A DNA stretch of 64,000 nucleotides from Streptococcus suis (GTDB taxonomy: Bacteria > Bacillota > Bacilli > Lactobacillales > Streptococcaceae): NCBI GenBank assembly GCA_022354845.1, contig CP031970.1:558001-622000 (forward strand). Direction: 5' to 3'. Numbering within the stretch: the stretch's first letter is position 1; each line of letters opens with the position of its first letter. Shown here in pieces: positions 18,770-27,231 of the stretch. The notes beneath the pieces are model-generated. The model was not told the DNA's origin and did not search any database. It saw nothing but the letters and a program-made list of their open reading frames with translations. The position numbers and the translations under genes were made by a program.

Positions 18770-19318
18770 TTAACCACGAAAGAAATTTGGTCTTGCTTTA
18801 TAAAGGAGAATCAGTAAAATGCAAGCAATTGCTGTTGAAGGAAGTATATAACTGATATTGTAGGTAAAGGAATAAATCCAAACGGGTTTGTCAGAAGGAG
18901 CGTAGTCAGCATAGAAAATAATTCCAGACAAATAGGTAGCTAATAATCGAATGCTTCCTCCAAGTAGGCTAGCTAGGCTGATGAATAGACTGGCTTGAGA
19001 CAATTTGCTTTGTTTATGTAGAGATGTAGCGGCAATTCCTGCAAAACCAATTCCTGCGTAAGAGAGGACATAATCAAGAAAAACTTGTAATGCATTTAGA
19101 AAATAACCACCATAAAAAAGTTGAATTGTTCCAACTATACCACCTGTAAGTATTCCGATACCCAATCCATGACGTAGAGAAAGAAGTAGAATCGGAAGCA
19201 TGACTAAGGATACCGATCCACCTTGTGGCATTGTAAAGAGTGGAAATTTGTCAAAGACAAGAGCAATGGCAGAAAAAATAGCTATTTCAGTGAGAACACG
19301 TAATTTGGATTGTGACAT
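18770..19318 (-). CDS. thiT: ThiT thiamine transporter, ECF S-component
   Basis: ThiT binds thiamine at high affinity in the membrane and hands it over with the shared ECF module. The protein has 182 residues and about six helices. Family markers include FPLFTMPQGGSVSLVMLPILLLSLRHG (about 25-51), the loop IQLFYGGYFLNALQVFLDY (about 65-83) and a C-terminal NISYILPS. aaaggag lies eight bases before ATG 19318 and is part of a riboswitch-controlled hairpin. The TPP riboswitch upstream confirms the substrate class. Confidence 0.96.
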   Translation of the reverse strand: MSQSKLRVLTEIAIFSAIALVFDKFPLFTMPQGGSVSLVMLPILLLSLRHGLGIGILTGGIVGTIQLFYGGYFLNALQVFLDYVLSYAGIGFAGIAATSLHKQSKLSQASLFISLASLLGGSIRLLATYLSGIIFYADYAPSDKPVWIYSFTYNISYILPSTAIACILLILLYKARPNFFRG

Positions 19319-19324
19319 AAAAAT

Positions 19325-19353
19325 ACTCCTTTGTAGATAGTAGACAAAGGAGT
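19325..19353 (-). promoter_or_regulatory. Ribosome-site sequestering hairpin of the TPP switch
   Basis: On the minus strand ACTCCTTTGT (19353-19344) and ACAAAGGAGT (19334-19325) form a perfect 10-bp stem that buries the thiT ribosome site. The same ACAAAGGAGT 10-mer also occurs at the 5' end of the aptamer (19467-19458). Confidence 0.85.
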
Positions 19354-19387
19354 GTTTATAGCGAACTAGAATATCATTCTATAAATC

Positions 19388-19469
19388 ACACAATCCCTAC
19401 GCTAGTGTTAACTAGATCAGGTTCGAGGATTTCGCATATTGCGATCTCAGCCGAAGCACTCCTTTGTGT
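19388..19469 (-). ncRNA. TPP (THI-box) riboswitch upstream of thiT
   Basis: Read on the minus strand, the conserved blocks are GGAGTGC, GCTGAGA, CCTCGAACCTGATCTAGTTA and GCGTAGGGA, in the right order. The closing P1 helix is ACACAA (19469-19464) with TTGTGT (19393-19388). This is the standard thiamine-pyrophosphate aptamer; it sits directly upstream of thiT and acts on translation through the hairpin at 19325-19353. Confidence 0.96.
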
Positions 19470-19496
19470 ATATGTAATTAGTGAAATTGTACCATT

Positions 19497-20342
19497 TTAT
19501 TCTGATGTTGTAAATAGTTTTTGATAAACTTCATTTGGATCTTTCAAAGTAGTAATAATATTTAAATCGAGATAATTCTCGAATCCATTCACATAGCCTC
19601 GAGAGGTATATTGATGGAGGTCATAGTCCAAATCAGTATTTGGTGCAGCATTATAGTAGCCAGAATCATCGCCATAAGTGGGAATCCATACAGCATCAAA
19701 TTTATCAACATTGATACTGTGATCTTCCATAAAATAGGTGCCGACATAGATACCAATGTTTTTAGCACCGAGAGATTCTAATTCTTGTCTGAAAGCCTCG
19801 ACACCACCATTCATATCATCCATGGTATGTTCTTCAACATCCAACCAATAAAAGGTGGGGTTGTATTTATTGGCTGCTTCGTAAAAACTACGAGCTTCCT
19901 CTTTCATGCTATCAATACTATTCCCAGTAACGTAGGCGTAAACAGCAACAGGGACATTTCTAGCCTGAAATTCTTTAATGTGAGTATGAAATGCTTTATC
20001 TAACCCATTTTTATCAGTCGCTGTATTTTCGTTTTTAGTGTGTGAGCCACTTTGAATACGGACGATTGCGCCAGAAATGTTTTTGCTAAGGGTTTTGTAG
20101 TCAATTTCAGACGGTCTTTGCCAAGCCGAGACATCAATAATAGGTTTCATCTCAAGAGCGTTGGTAATATAGTAGCTTGAACTAGGAATTGTCTCAATTG
20201 ATGTTGGATTAGTATTTGACTGTGTAATAGTAGTTTCTTTACCGGCGGTCGCTCTGTTACCATACACACCAGAAATAAAAATGATGGTAAAAAAGGTCAG
20301 GAAGAAACCGATAACAACGATTGGATTTAATTTCTTTCTCAT
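19497..20342 (-). CDS. GH25 family muramidase, membrane-anchored or secreted
   Basis: GH25 enzymes cut the glycan strand of peptidoglycan. The 281-residue protein begins MRKKLNPIVVIGFF, a basic then hydrophobic segment that is a signal sequence or membrane anchor. A Ser/Thr-rich linker follows (about 28-55). The GH25 domain covers about 64-275: PIIDVSAWQRP carries the first catalytic-site Asp, FYWLDVEEH near 166-174 the second acidic cluster. I prefer the start at 20342 on the basis of the signal sequence; the in-frame codons upstream add a poor N-terminus. Lies upstream of the thiT riboswitch in the same direction. Confidence 0.87.
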   Translation of the reverse strand: MRKKLNPIVVIGFFLTFFTIIFISGVYGNRATAGKETTITQSNTNPTSIETIPSSSYYITNALEMKPIIDVSAWQRPSEIDYKTLSKNISGAIVRIQSGSHTKNENTATDKNGLDKAFHTHIKEFQARNVPVAVYAYVTGNSIDSMKEEARSFYEAANKYNPTFYWLDVEEHTMDDMNGGVEAFRQELESLGAKNIGIYVGTYFMEDHSINVDKFDAVWIPTYGDDSGYYNAAPNTDLDYDLHQYTSRGYVNGFENYLDLNIITTLKDPNEVYQKLFTTSE

Positions 20343-20480
20343 CAAACCAATTTTACCGTAAATCATTGGAAAAATCAAAAAAAATAGTTTGAAGATAGAT
20401 TGTATTTAAAGGATTTTCTTGACTTATAGACAGGAAAACGATAGGCTAATATTTAGAACAAAATGAGATAGGTGGAAGAG

Positions 20481-20972
20481 GTGTACTCAACAAAAAAATT
20501 AACCCGATTGGTTGTTTTATCAGCGGTAGCAATTGTTTTGAGAATAGTATTTGGAGCATTTCCCAACATAAAACCCTTAACAGCTATTTTTTTAGTGAGT
20601 CTTTCCCATTTTACCTTATTTGAAGGATGGATTTTGATGGGGCTGACAATGATTGGTAGTGGTTTATTGTTTGGTTTCGGTGTCGTTGTTCTATGGCAGG
20701 TTCTCAGTTTTGGTCTCGTTCAGTTGATTTGGTGGATTTTGATTCGCCCTCAAATCTTAAAAGAGAGAACTCCGTTATGGCTGCAGAGCCTATTAGCTGG
20801 TTGCTTTGTTTTTGTTTATGGCATGTCCATTAGTTTGCTCACTGCAATTCAATTCGGAATTCATCCGATAATCTATTGGTTAAATGGAATAGTTTTTGAT
20901 TTTCTACACATGATCTCTACCGTATTATTTTATCCCATCATCTATCATGTTTTTAGGAGATTTTACAAATGA
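20481..20972 (+). CDS. ECF transporter S-component-like membrane protein
   Basis: The 163-residue protein has five to six membrane helices and the look of an ECF substrate-specificity subunit (KKLTRLVVLSAVAIVLRIVFGAFPNIKPLTAIFLVSL at the N-terminus). No A or T subunit is near, so it would use the shared ECF module. The start is GTG; I prefer 20481 because ggtgg lies six bases upstream, but GTG 20472 is possible. It overlaps the next gene by four bases. That partner is a DUF4430 lipoprotein, which relates to cobalamin-binding domains, so a corrinoid or similar cofactor is a reasonable guess. Confidence 0.75.
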   Translation: MYSTKKLTRLVVLSAVAIVLRIVFGAFPNIKPLTAIFLVSLSHFTLFEGWILMGLTMIGSGLLFGFGVVVLWQVLSFGLVQLIWWILIRPQILKERTPLWLQSLLAGCFVFVYGMSISLLTAIQFGIHPIIYWLNGIVFDFLHMISTVLFYPIIYHVFRRFYK

Positions 20973-21334
20973 AAAAAATTAGTATTTTACTCACTCTTTT
21001 CTTGACCTTTTTGTTGGGGGCTTGTGCAAATACATCGTCCCAGACATCCGGGTCTACAATTGATATCACATTACAAATTACAAATAAAGATCAGGTGAAT
21101 CGTCAAGAAGTAACGGCAAATCAAGGTGATAGCCTGATGAATATTTTAAAAGCTCACCATGACATTGAAGAAGACAATGGTTTAATAACCAAGATTGACG
21201 GTATCAGTCAAGATACCAGTACCAATACCTATTGGATGTATAAGGTTAATGGAAAGTTAGCTGAAAAAGGTGCAAATGACCTAAAGGTGTCTGACGGAGA
21301 TGAGATTGAGTTCTATCTTGAAACGTTTGAATAA
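20969..21334 (+). CDS. DUF4430-domain lipoprotein
   Basis: This is a surface lipoprotein of 121 residues. The signal peptide ends in a lipobox LLGAC, with the lipid-modified Cys at residue 19, followed by a Ser/Thr-rich stretch. The DUF4430 domain (about 30-120) includes QGDSLMNILKAHHDIEEDNG and NTYWMYKVNGKLAEKGANDLKVSDGDEIEF. DUF4430 resembles the C-terminal domain of transcobalamin. It is translationally coupled to the S-component gene (ATGA overlap), so it probably delivers the same substrate to the membrane. Confidence 0.88.
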   Translation: MKKISILLTLFLTFLLGACANTSSQTSGSTIDITLQITNKDQVNRQEVTANQGDSLMNILKAHHDIEEDNGLITKIDGISQDTSTNTYWMYKVNGKLAEKGANDLKVSDGDEIEFYLETFE

Positions 21335-21335
21335 T

Positions 21336-21366
21336 TCATAATGGCTTCGGCCATTTTATTATTCAA
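21336..21366 (+). terminator. Terminator after the DUF4430 gene
   Basis: AATGGC and GCCATT around a TTCG loop, then TTATTATT. Confidence 0.75.
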
Positions 21367-21485
21367 TTTTATTATTCAATAGTCTAGTTCCGAATGTTTA
21401 CTGTTTATCTTATAGAAAGTGATAAGTATTTTTATACAAAGTATGCTATAATAATAAGCATACTCCAGAAAAGGTTGGAATATAA

Positions 21486-22700
21486 ATGAAAATTGATAAG
21501 CGGCACTTGTTGAATTATTCTATACTCATTCCCTACTTTATTTTATCGATAATAGGGTTGGTTATGGTCTACTCAACAACTAGTGCCACACAGATTATTA
21601 ATGGGGGAAATCCATTTAGAACGGTGATTAACCAATCGGCCTTTTGGGTTGTTAGCTTGATTGCGATTTATACGATTTATCGTATGAAACTTAGTTTTTT
21701 ACGGAAAAAAGCAGTTATCTATTCCGTTATCTTTATTGAAATTGTTCTACTTGCTATTTCTCGTTTGTTTACTCCCATAAATGGGGCTCATGGTTGGATA
21801 CCAGTTCCTGGTATAGGTAGTCTCCAACCAGCTGAATATTTGAAGTTGATTATCATTTGGTATTTGGCACATGAATTTGCTAAGAAACAATCTGATATTC
21901 GGACATATGATTACCTGTCTTTGATTAAGGGAAGATGGATTCCAAGAGAGTTTACAGATTGGAGAGTTATTAGCCTTCTACTTCTTGGATTGGTTGCCAC
22001 TCTGCCGGATTTGGGAAATGCTACAATTATCACCCTGATTATTGTTGTTATGATTAGTGTAAGTGGCATCGCTTATCGATGGTTCTCAACCGCTTTAATA
22101 GGAATTGTTGCTGCTTCCGGAGTTGTACTTGGGGCCATTCGTATTCTTGGATTAGAAACTGTTGAGAAAATTCCACTTTTTGGTTATATAGCTCGACGGT
22201 TTGCAGCTTATTTCGATCCCTTTGGTAATGCTACCAGTTCAGGTTTGCAATTAACTCATTCATACTATGCGATGAGTAATGGTGGTTGGCTTGGGCTTGG
22301 CTTAGGAAACTCAATTGAGAAAAAAGGCTATCTGCCTGAGGCTCATACAGACTTTGCCTTTTCTATTGTCATAGAAGAACTTGGTTTTGTAGGAGCAAGT
22401 CTCATTTTGGCTATACTATTCTTTTTGATTGTCCGCATCATTGTAGTTGGTGTTCGTGCTCGCAGTCCATTCAATTCGATGATGGCGCTTGGTATGGCAG
22501 GAATGCTTTTAATTCAGACATTTATCAACATAGGAGGAATTTCTGGATTGATTCCCGCTACGGGTGTAACTTTCCCATTCTTGTCGCAGGGTGGTTCTAG
22601 TCTCTTGATTATTTCCATCGGAATTGGGTTTGTTTTAAATATTGATGCGACAGAAAAACGTCGTTTGATTGAAGAAGAAGTTGAAAGAACATTTGTCTAA
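21486..22700 (+). CDS. ftsW: FtsW-type SEDS peptidoglycan glycosyltransferase
   Basis: SEDS proteins polymerise glycan strands together with a class B penicillin-binding protein at the septum. The protein has 404 residues and about ten helices. Conserved segments are MVYSTTSATQ (about 27-36), a long extracellular loop, PDLGNATII (about 175-183), NGGWLGLGLGNSIEKKGYLPEAHTDFAFSIVIEELG (about 262-297) and the C-terminal GVTFPFLSQGGSSLL. The assignment to FtsW rather than RodA rests on the neighbour ppc, which follows ftsW in other streptococci. Confidence 0.92.
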   Translation: MKIDKRHLLNYSILIPYFILSIIGLVMVYSTTSATQIINGGNPFRTVINQSAFWVVSLIAIYTIYRMKLSFLRKKAVIYSVIFIEIVLLAISRLFTPINGAHGWIPVPGIGSLQPAEYLKLIIIWYLAHEFAKKQSDIRTYDYLSLIKGRWIPREFTDWRVISLLLLGLVATLPDLGNATIITLIIVVMISVSGIAYRWFSTALIGIVAASGVVLGAIRILGLETVEKIPLFGYIARRFAAYFDPFGNATSSGLQLTHSYYAMSNGGWLGLGLGNSIEKKGYLPEAHTDFAFSIVIEELGFVGASLILAILFFLIVRIIVVGVRARSPFNSMMALGMAGMLLIQTFINIGGISGLIPATGVTFPFLSQGGSSLLIISIGIGFVLNIDATEKRRLIEEEVERTFV

Positions 22701-22725
22701 TTTATGAAAAACATGAGGTGAAAAG

Positions 22726-25422
22726 ATGTCTACCCAAAAGCTAGAAAATTATAACAATAAAGAAGCTATCCGTGAAGAAGTGACGATTTTGACGAATATC
22801 TTACAAGATGTGGCTCGTGAAATGATGTCTGAGGATACATTTGCAGCTATTTGCCAGCTAGAAGAATTATCTGTCAAAGATGATTACTCTAAGTTGATTC
22901 AGATTATTGGACAATTGACAAATGATGAGTTGACAGATATTTCAAGGTATTTTGCTGTTCTACCTTTATTAATCAATATTTCCGAAGATGTCGATTTAGC
23001 TTTTGAAATTAATCACCAAAACAATCTTGGACAAGATTATCTAGGGAAAATTTCAGCCACTATTGATATGGTATCTCAACATGAAGATGCTGCCGAGATC
23101 TTAGAAAAACTAAATGTTGTTCCTGTATTAACTGCCCATCCGACACAAGTTCAACGTCAGTCTATGTTAGATTTAACTAAACACATTCATGAACTCTTGC
23201 GTCGCTACCGCGATGTTAAGATGGGATTATTGAATCGTACAAAATGGGAAGATGAATTGCGTTGCTATGTTGAAATTATCATGCAGACAGAAATGACGCG
23301 TGAGAAAAAACTAAAGGTAACCAATGAAATTACCAATGTAATGGAGTATTACAATTCCTCATTCATCAAAGCAGTTACAAAACTACAACTAGAATATAAA
23401 CGTCTGGCCGCTGAAAAAGGAATTCAGTTGATGAATCCTCGCCCCATTACAATGGGAATGTGGATTGGTGGTGACCGTGATGGAAATCCATTTGTTACGG
23501 CTGAAACCTTGACACTATCAGCCTTAACACAGTGCGAAGTGATCATGAATTACTATGACCAGCAATTGGAAAAGTTGTATCGTAATTTTTCACTTTCTAC
23601 AACCATCACTAAGGTTAGTCCTGCTGTGCAATATCTTGCTGATTTGTCTGAGGATGCTTCGGTCTATCGTGAAAATGAACCTTATCGTCGGGCCTTCCAC
23701 TACATTCAGATGAAACTGGCAAATACAAAAGATTACTTTGTTTACAATAAGGCTTCAGATGTGCGCTACGCAAATGTTGGTGAGTTTAAAGCAGATGTTC
23801 TAGCGATTAAACAATCATTAATTGACAACAAGTCTGCAGCATTAATCAAAGGTGACTTGGCTGAGTTATTGGAGGCGATAGAGGCGTTTGGTTTCTATTT
23901 AGCTACAATTGATATGCGCCAAGATTCTTCTATCAATGAAGCTTGTGTTGCTGAATTACTTGCATCTGCACGCATCGTTGAAGATTATTCTAGTCTATCT
24001 GAAGAGGCAAAATGTCATGTCCTATTAAAACAACTAGAAACAGATCCACGTATTCTCTCGGCAACCTATGTTCCAAAATCCGAGCAATTAGAGAAGGAAT
24101 TGGCTATTTTCTCTACAGCTAGGGAGTTAAAGGATAAGCTGGGTGAGGAAGTTATCAAACAACATATTATTTCACACTCAGAAAGTGTATCTGATTTATT
24201 GGAATTAGCTGTATTATTGAAAGAAGTTGGATTGGTTGATTCAGATAAGGCGCGTGTTCAGATTGTTCCACTTTTTGAAACAATTGAAGACTTAGATAAT
24301 GCCTCAGATACCATGCGCCAGTACTTGCAATTGGACTTGGCAAAACGCTGGATTGCAGGCAATAAACACTATCAAGAAATTATGTTGGGTTATTCTGATT
24401 CAAATAAGGATGGTGGTTACCTTTCTTCTGGTTGGACATTATACAAGGCTCAAAATGAACTGACGAAAATTGGTCAAGAAAATGGAGTCAATATTACGTT
24501 TTTCCATGGACGTGGTGGTACAGTTGGACGTGGTGGTGGTCCATCATATGATGCGATTACCTCTCAACCATTCGGTTCCATTAAAGACCGGATTCGTTTG
24601 ACTGAACAAGGGGAAGTCATTGGTAATAAGTACGGAAATAAGGATGCAGCTTACTATAACCTAGAAATGTTGGTATCAGCAACCTTGGATCGTATGGTAA
24701 CACAAATGATTACTGATCCTAATGAGATTGGTAACTATCGTGAAACAATGGATGAAATTGTTTCTGAAAGTTACACAATCTATCGTGACCTTGTTTTCAA
24801 TAATCCGCATTTTTATGATTATTTCTTTACGGCCAGTCCGATTCGAGAAGTCTCTAGTTTAAATATTGGTTCTCGTCCAGCGGCGCGAAAGACAATTACT
24901 GAAATAGATGGTCTCCGTGCGATTCCTTGGGTATTCTCATGGTCTCAAAACCGTGTAATGTTGCCAGGATGGTATGGAGTTGGTTCTAGTTTCAAACGCT
25001 TTGTGGATAAAGACCCAAATAATTTGGCAAAATTACAAAAAATGTATGAATCTTGGCCTTTCTTCCGTTCGCTCTTATCGAATGTTGATATGGTACTGTC
25101 AAAATCTAATATGAATATTGCTTTTGAATATACCAAAATGTGTGAAAGCGATGAAGTGCGAAGTGTTTTCCACACCATTTTAGATGAATGGCAATTGACC
25201 AAGAATATGATTCTATCTATTGAACAAAATGAGGAACTATTGGCAGAGTTGCCTTTCCTTAAAGCCAGTCTTGACTATCGTATGCCATACTTTAATGTGT
25301 TGAATTATATTCAGATTGAATTGATTCGCCGTCTCCGTCGTGGAGAGTTTAGTAAGGAGCAAGAGAGTCTCATCCATATTACGATTAACGGTGTCGCAAC
25401 AGGACTTCGTAATTCAGGTTAA
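22726..25422 (+). CDS. ppc: Phosphoenolpyruvate carboxylase
   Basis: It carboxylates PEP to oxaloacetate, replenishing four-carbon units for aspartate-family amino acids. The protein has 898 residues. The first catalytic histidine lies in [13 protein letters not shown] near residue 140, the second in [20 protein letters not shown] near 590; LSTTI-type and [15 protein letters not shown] (here [20 protein letters not shown]) motifs are present. gaggtgaaaag precedes ATG 22726. It starts 25 bp after ftsW, so the two are probably cotranscribed. A strong terminator follows. Confidence 0.98.
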   Translation: MSTQKLENYNNKEAIREEVTILTNILQDVAREMMSEDTFAAICQLEELSVKDDYSKLIQIIGQLTNDELTDISRYFAVLPLLINISEDVDLAFEINHQNNLGQDYLGKISATIDMVSQHEDAAEILEKLNVVPVLTAHPTQVQRQSMLDLTKHIHELLRRYRDVKMGLLNRTKWEDELRCYVEIIMQTEMTREKKLKVTNEITNVMEYYNSSFIKAVTKLQLEYKRLAAEKGIQLMNPRPITMGMWIGGDRDGNPFVTAETLTLSALTQCEVIMNYYDQQLEKLYRNFSLSTTITKVSPAVQYLADLSEDASVYRENEPYRRAFHYIQMKLANTKDYFVYNKASDVRYANVGEFKADVLAIKQSLIDNKSAALIKGDLAELLEAIEAFGFYLATIDMRQDSSINEACVAELLASARIVEDYSSLSEEAKCHVLLKQLETDPRILSATYVPKSEQLEKELAIFSTARELKDKLGEEVIKQHIISHSESVSDLLELAVLLKEVGLVDSDKARVQIVPLFETIEDLDNASDTMRQYLQLDLAKRWIAGNKHYQEIMLGYSDSNKDGGYLSSGWTLYKAQNELTKIGQENGVNITFFHGRGGTVGRGGGPSYDAITSQPFGSIKDRIRLTEQGEVIGNKYGNKDAAYYNLEMLVSATLDRMVTQMITDPNEIGNYRETMDEIVSESYTIYRDLVFNNPHFYDYFFTASPIREVSSLNIGSRPAARKTITEIDGLRAIPWVFSWSQNRVMLPGWYGVGSSFKRFVDKDPNNLAKLQKMYESWPFFRSLLSNVDMVLSKSNMNIAFEYTKMCESDEVRSVFHTILDEWQLTKNMILSIEQNEELLAELPFLKASLDYRMPYFNVLNYIQIELIRRLRRGEFSKEQESLIHITINGVATGLRNSG

Positions 25423-25435
25423 TGTTAACTGATTG

Positions 25436-25466
25436 AAAACAACTTCTTCGGAGGTTGTTTTTTACT
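25436..25466 (+). terminator. Terminator after ppc
   Basis: AAAACAACTTC (25436-25446), TTCG loop, GAGGTTGTTTT (25451-25461), then T's. Confidence 0.92.
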
Positions 25467-25484
25467 GCTCTAAAAATGTATAAT
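25455..25484 (+). promoter_or_regulatory. Possible vegetative promoter of the ECF sigma operon
   Basis: TTGTTT (25455-25460) and TATAAT (25479-25484) with an 18-bp spacer. It partly overlaps the ppc terminator stem. Confidence 0.4.
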
Positions 25485-25498
25485 AAAATTTGGAAGTG

Positions 25499-25526
25499 TG
25501 TAACCATTTCGGATGATATTCGTTAT
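25499..25526 (+). promoter_or_regulatory. Predicted ECF-type autoregulatory promoter
   Basis: TGTAAC (25499-25504) and CGTTAT (25521-25526) are separated by 16 bp, matching the general ECF pattern of TGAAAC/TGTAAC-N16-CGT. It sits directly upstream of the sigma gene, as expected for self-activation. Confidence 0.6.
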
Positions 25527-25543
25527 ATAAGTGAAAGGAGGAG

Positions 25544-26047
25544 ATGATCATCAAACTAGATGAATATGAAAAAGAAGTTGTTGCCATTGCAGAGGAGATT
25601 TCCTTTTATCTGCAAAAATCAGGGGCAACACGTGCGGATAGCCAGGATATTGCTCAAGATGTGCTTGTAAAAATTCTAGAATCAGATATTGTCCTTCCTT
25701 TTGAAAAGATGCGAGCTTGGCTGTATCGTTCAGCAGTCCGTACATATATTGACAAGTACAGACGTGACAAACGCTATCATGAAATTCTTCAGAGAGATTT
25801 TTTCAGACAAGATATGCTTGTTCTATATGATCAAGAAAACTATGAGGAGCTCTATCAAGCAGTGAATGAGTTGCCTAGTCAAGACAAGGTTGTGATTGAC
25901 CTTTACTATTTTCAAAATATGAGTGTCAAGGAGATAGGGCATATTTTAGGTTACAGTCAGAGTTGGGTAAAAATTCATCTGTTTAGAGCTAGAAAACAAG
26001 TGGCGAAATCATTAAAAGAGAGAGGGTATGAAGATGATATCTTTTGA
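25544..26047 (+). CDS. ECF-type RNA polymerase sigma factor
   Basis: The 167-residue protein has only the two core sigma domains. Region 2 is visible at about 30-80 (RADSQDIAQDVLVKIL, then MRAWLYRSAVRTYIDKYRRDKR) and region 4 at about 108-152 (LPSQDKVVIDLYYFQNMSVKEIGHILGYSQSWVKIHLFRARKQV). A strong aaaggagg lies just before ATG 25544, with short spacing. The next gene overlaps by 14-20 bp and encodes its likely anti-sigma. ECF sigma factors are few in streptococci. The signal is probably envelope stress, by family. Confidence 0.88.
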   Translation: MIIKLDEYEKEVVAIAEEISFYLQKSGATRADSQDIAQDVLVKILESDIVLPFEKMRAWLYRSAVRTYIDKYRRDKRYHEILQRDFFRQDMLVLYDQENYEELYQAVNELPSQDKVVIDLYYFQNMSVKEIGHILGYSQSWVKIHLFRARKQVAKSLKERGYEDDIF

Positions 26048-26999
26048 AATAGCAACGAAGAAAAATAAACGAAAACAACTGTGGAAAACAGTTCTCCTCG
26101 CTAGTTGCTTAGTATTTACTTTATTGGTAAGTGGAATTTTTGCATTACGTATTTTTTCTGATTATCGTAGTAAGCAAGCAGAGGAATTATTTGATGCAAC
26201 TTTTCAAGTGGCATATCCCAATGTAGAACCAAACATGACCTTCGTGAACCAGACAGGTATTGTCTCAGGCTACATCGATTATTCATTATTGAAAAATCTT
26301 GCAGGTGTCCCAATTGCATTTGGGCATTTGGAGGTAGAGTATAGTATTTATGGAATCTTTTCAAATTTTGGACAATACTTTCCGCTAACCTCTGGTGACT
26401 ATCAGTATCATCAAGATAGTAATTCCAAAATTCCAGTTTTCTATAATACCGAATGCCTTGACAATCGTGCAGGAAATGAATTATCATTTGTTAAAGAGAT
26501 GCAGGGCCAATTGGTCGAGATAGCTATTACATTTGATAGGAAATACACTTTTAGGGAAATAAAAGATATGATTCCTAGCAATCTCAAAAAAAATTGGTAT
26601 TGGATAGGAGCAAATAGCAGTCAAACAAGAGTAGAAGACCTGCCTTTGGTCAGCATATTTGGAATGGATTCTGATGATGTAGTTGCAGTAACGCAAGAGG
26701 AATATTCAGATATGCAATTTCCATATAAAAGTCCAATTAATGCTATGAAAACTTTGCTGGAATATAATGGTAACTATAGCCTGTCTCCTTCAGCAAGAGG
26801 AATCTTAGAGAGCTATGTAGACAAATTCGGAGAAACTGATTTTACTAAGCAAGAAGATATCAATAAACTTGAATTTGCTGGAATTATCCTTACAGGTAAA
26901 GCAGAAGATTTCGGACAATTGGAAGGGAAACAGTGGGTATATGCTTCGAGTATTGGGGCCACTATACCCATGCAACCCTATTATCAACTTGACTATTGA
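26034..26999 (+). CDS. Membrane-anchored anti-sigma factor (Sigma_reg_N/C type)
   Basis: The 321-residue protein has a short cytoplasmic N-terminus (MISFEIATKKNKRKQLWK), one membrane helix at about 17-39, and a large extracellular domain. The sensor domain carries ITFDRKYTFREIKDMIPSNLKKNWYWIGA (about 163-191), which resembles the sigma-regulator C-terminal domain. It overlaps the sigma gene, so the two are made together and it is inferred to hold the sigma factor at the membrane. ATG 26034 is preferred to 26028 because agaggg is seven bases upstream. No typical zinc anti-sigma motif is present. Confidence 0.8.
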   Translation: MISFEIATKKNKRKQLWKTVLLASCLVFTLLVSGIFALRIFSDYRSKQAEELFDATFQVAYPNVEPNMTFVNQTGIVSGYIDYSLLKNLAGVPIAFGHLEVEYSIYGIFSNFGQYFPLTSGDYQYHQDSNSKIPVFYNTECLDNRAGNELSFVKEMQGQLVEIAITFDRKYTFREIKDMIPSNLKKNWYWIGANSSQTRVEDLPLVSIFGMDSDDVVAVTQEEYSDMQFPYKSPINAMKTLLEYNGNYSLSPSARGILESYVDKFGETDFTKQEDINKLEFAGIILTGKAEDFGQLEGKQWVYASSIGATIPMQPYYQLDY

Positions 27000-27088
27000 G
27001 TATTAGTTGATAGGAATTTGAATGTATCGAAAGCAAGGAAAGCTTTCTTCAAGTATGAAATTGCATACCTTCCAAAAAAGACATAGAA

Positions 27089-27126
27089 TCGGCGTCCGTA
27101 AGGAAATTATACGGATGCCTTTTTTC
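27089..27126 (+). terminator. Terminator after the anti-sigma gene
   Basis: GGCGTCCGTA (27091-27100) and TACGGATGCC (27110-27119), with one G-T pair, followed by a T-run. Confidence 0.85.
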
Positions 27127-27169
27127 ATTTCGTGGGAATATTTTTTGATGCGATAGTTACCACCAGACA

Positions 27170-27185
27170 AAGAAAACGTTTGCAT
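27170..27185 (+). promoter_or_regulatory. cre-like box upstream of the GH13 gene
   Basis: The 16-mer AAGAAAACGTTTGCAT matches the CcpA consensus WTGNAANCGNWNNCAW except for A in place of T at the second position. It is 47 bp before the amylase start, a place typical for catabolite repression. Confidence 0.65.
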
Positions 27186-27231
27186 GAATATTGGAAGAAT
27201 GTTAAAATAGGTAGGCTAGGAGGTAGCAATT

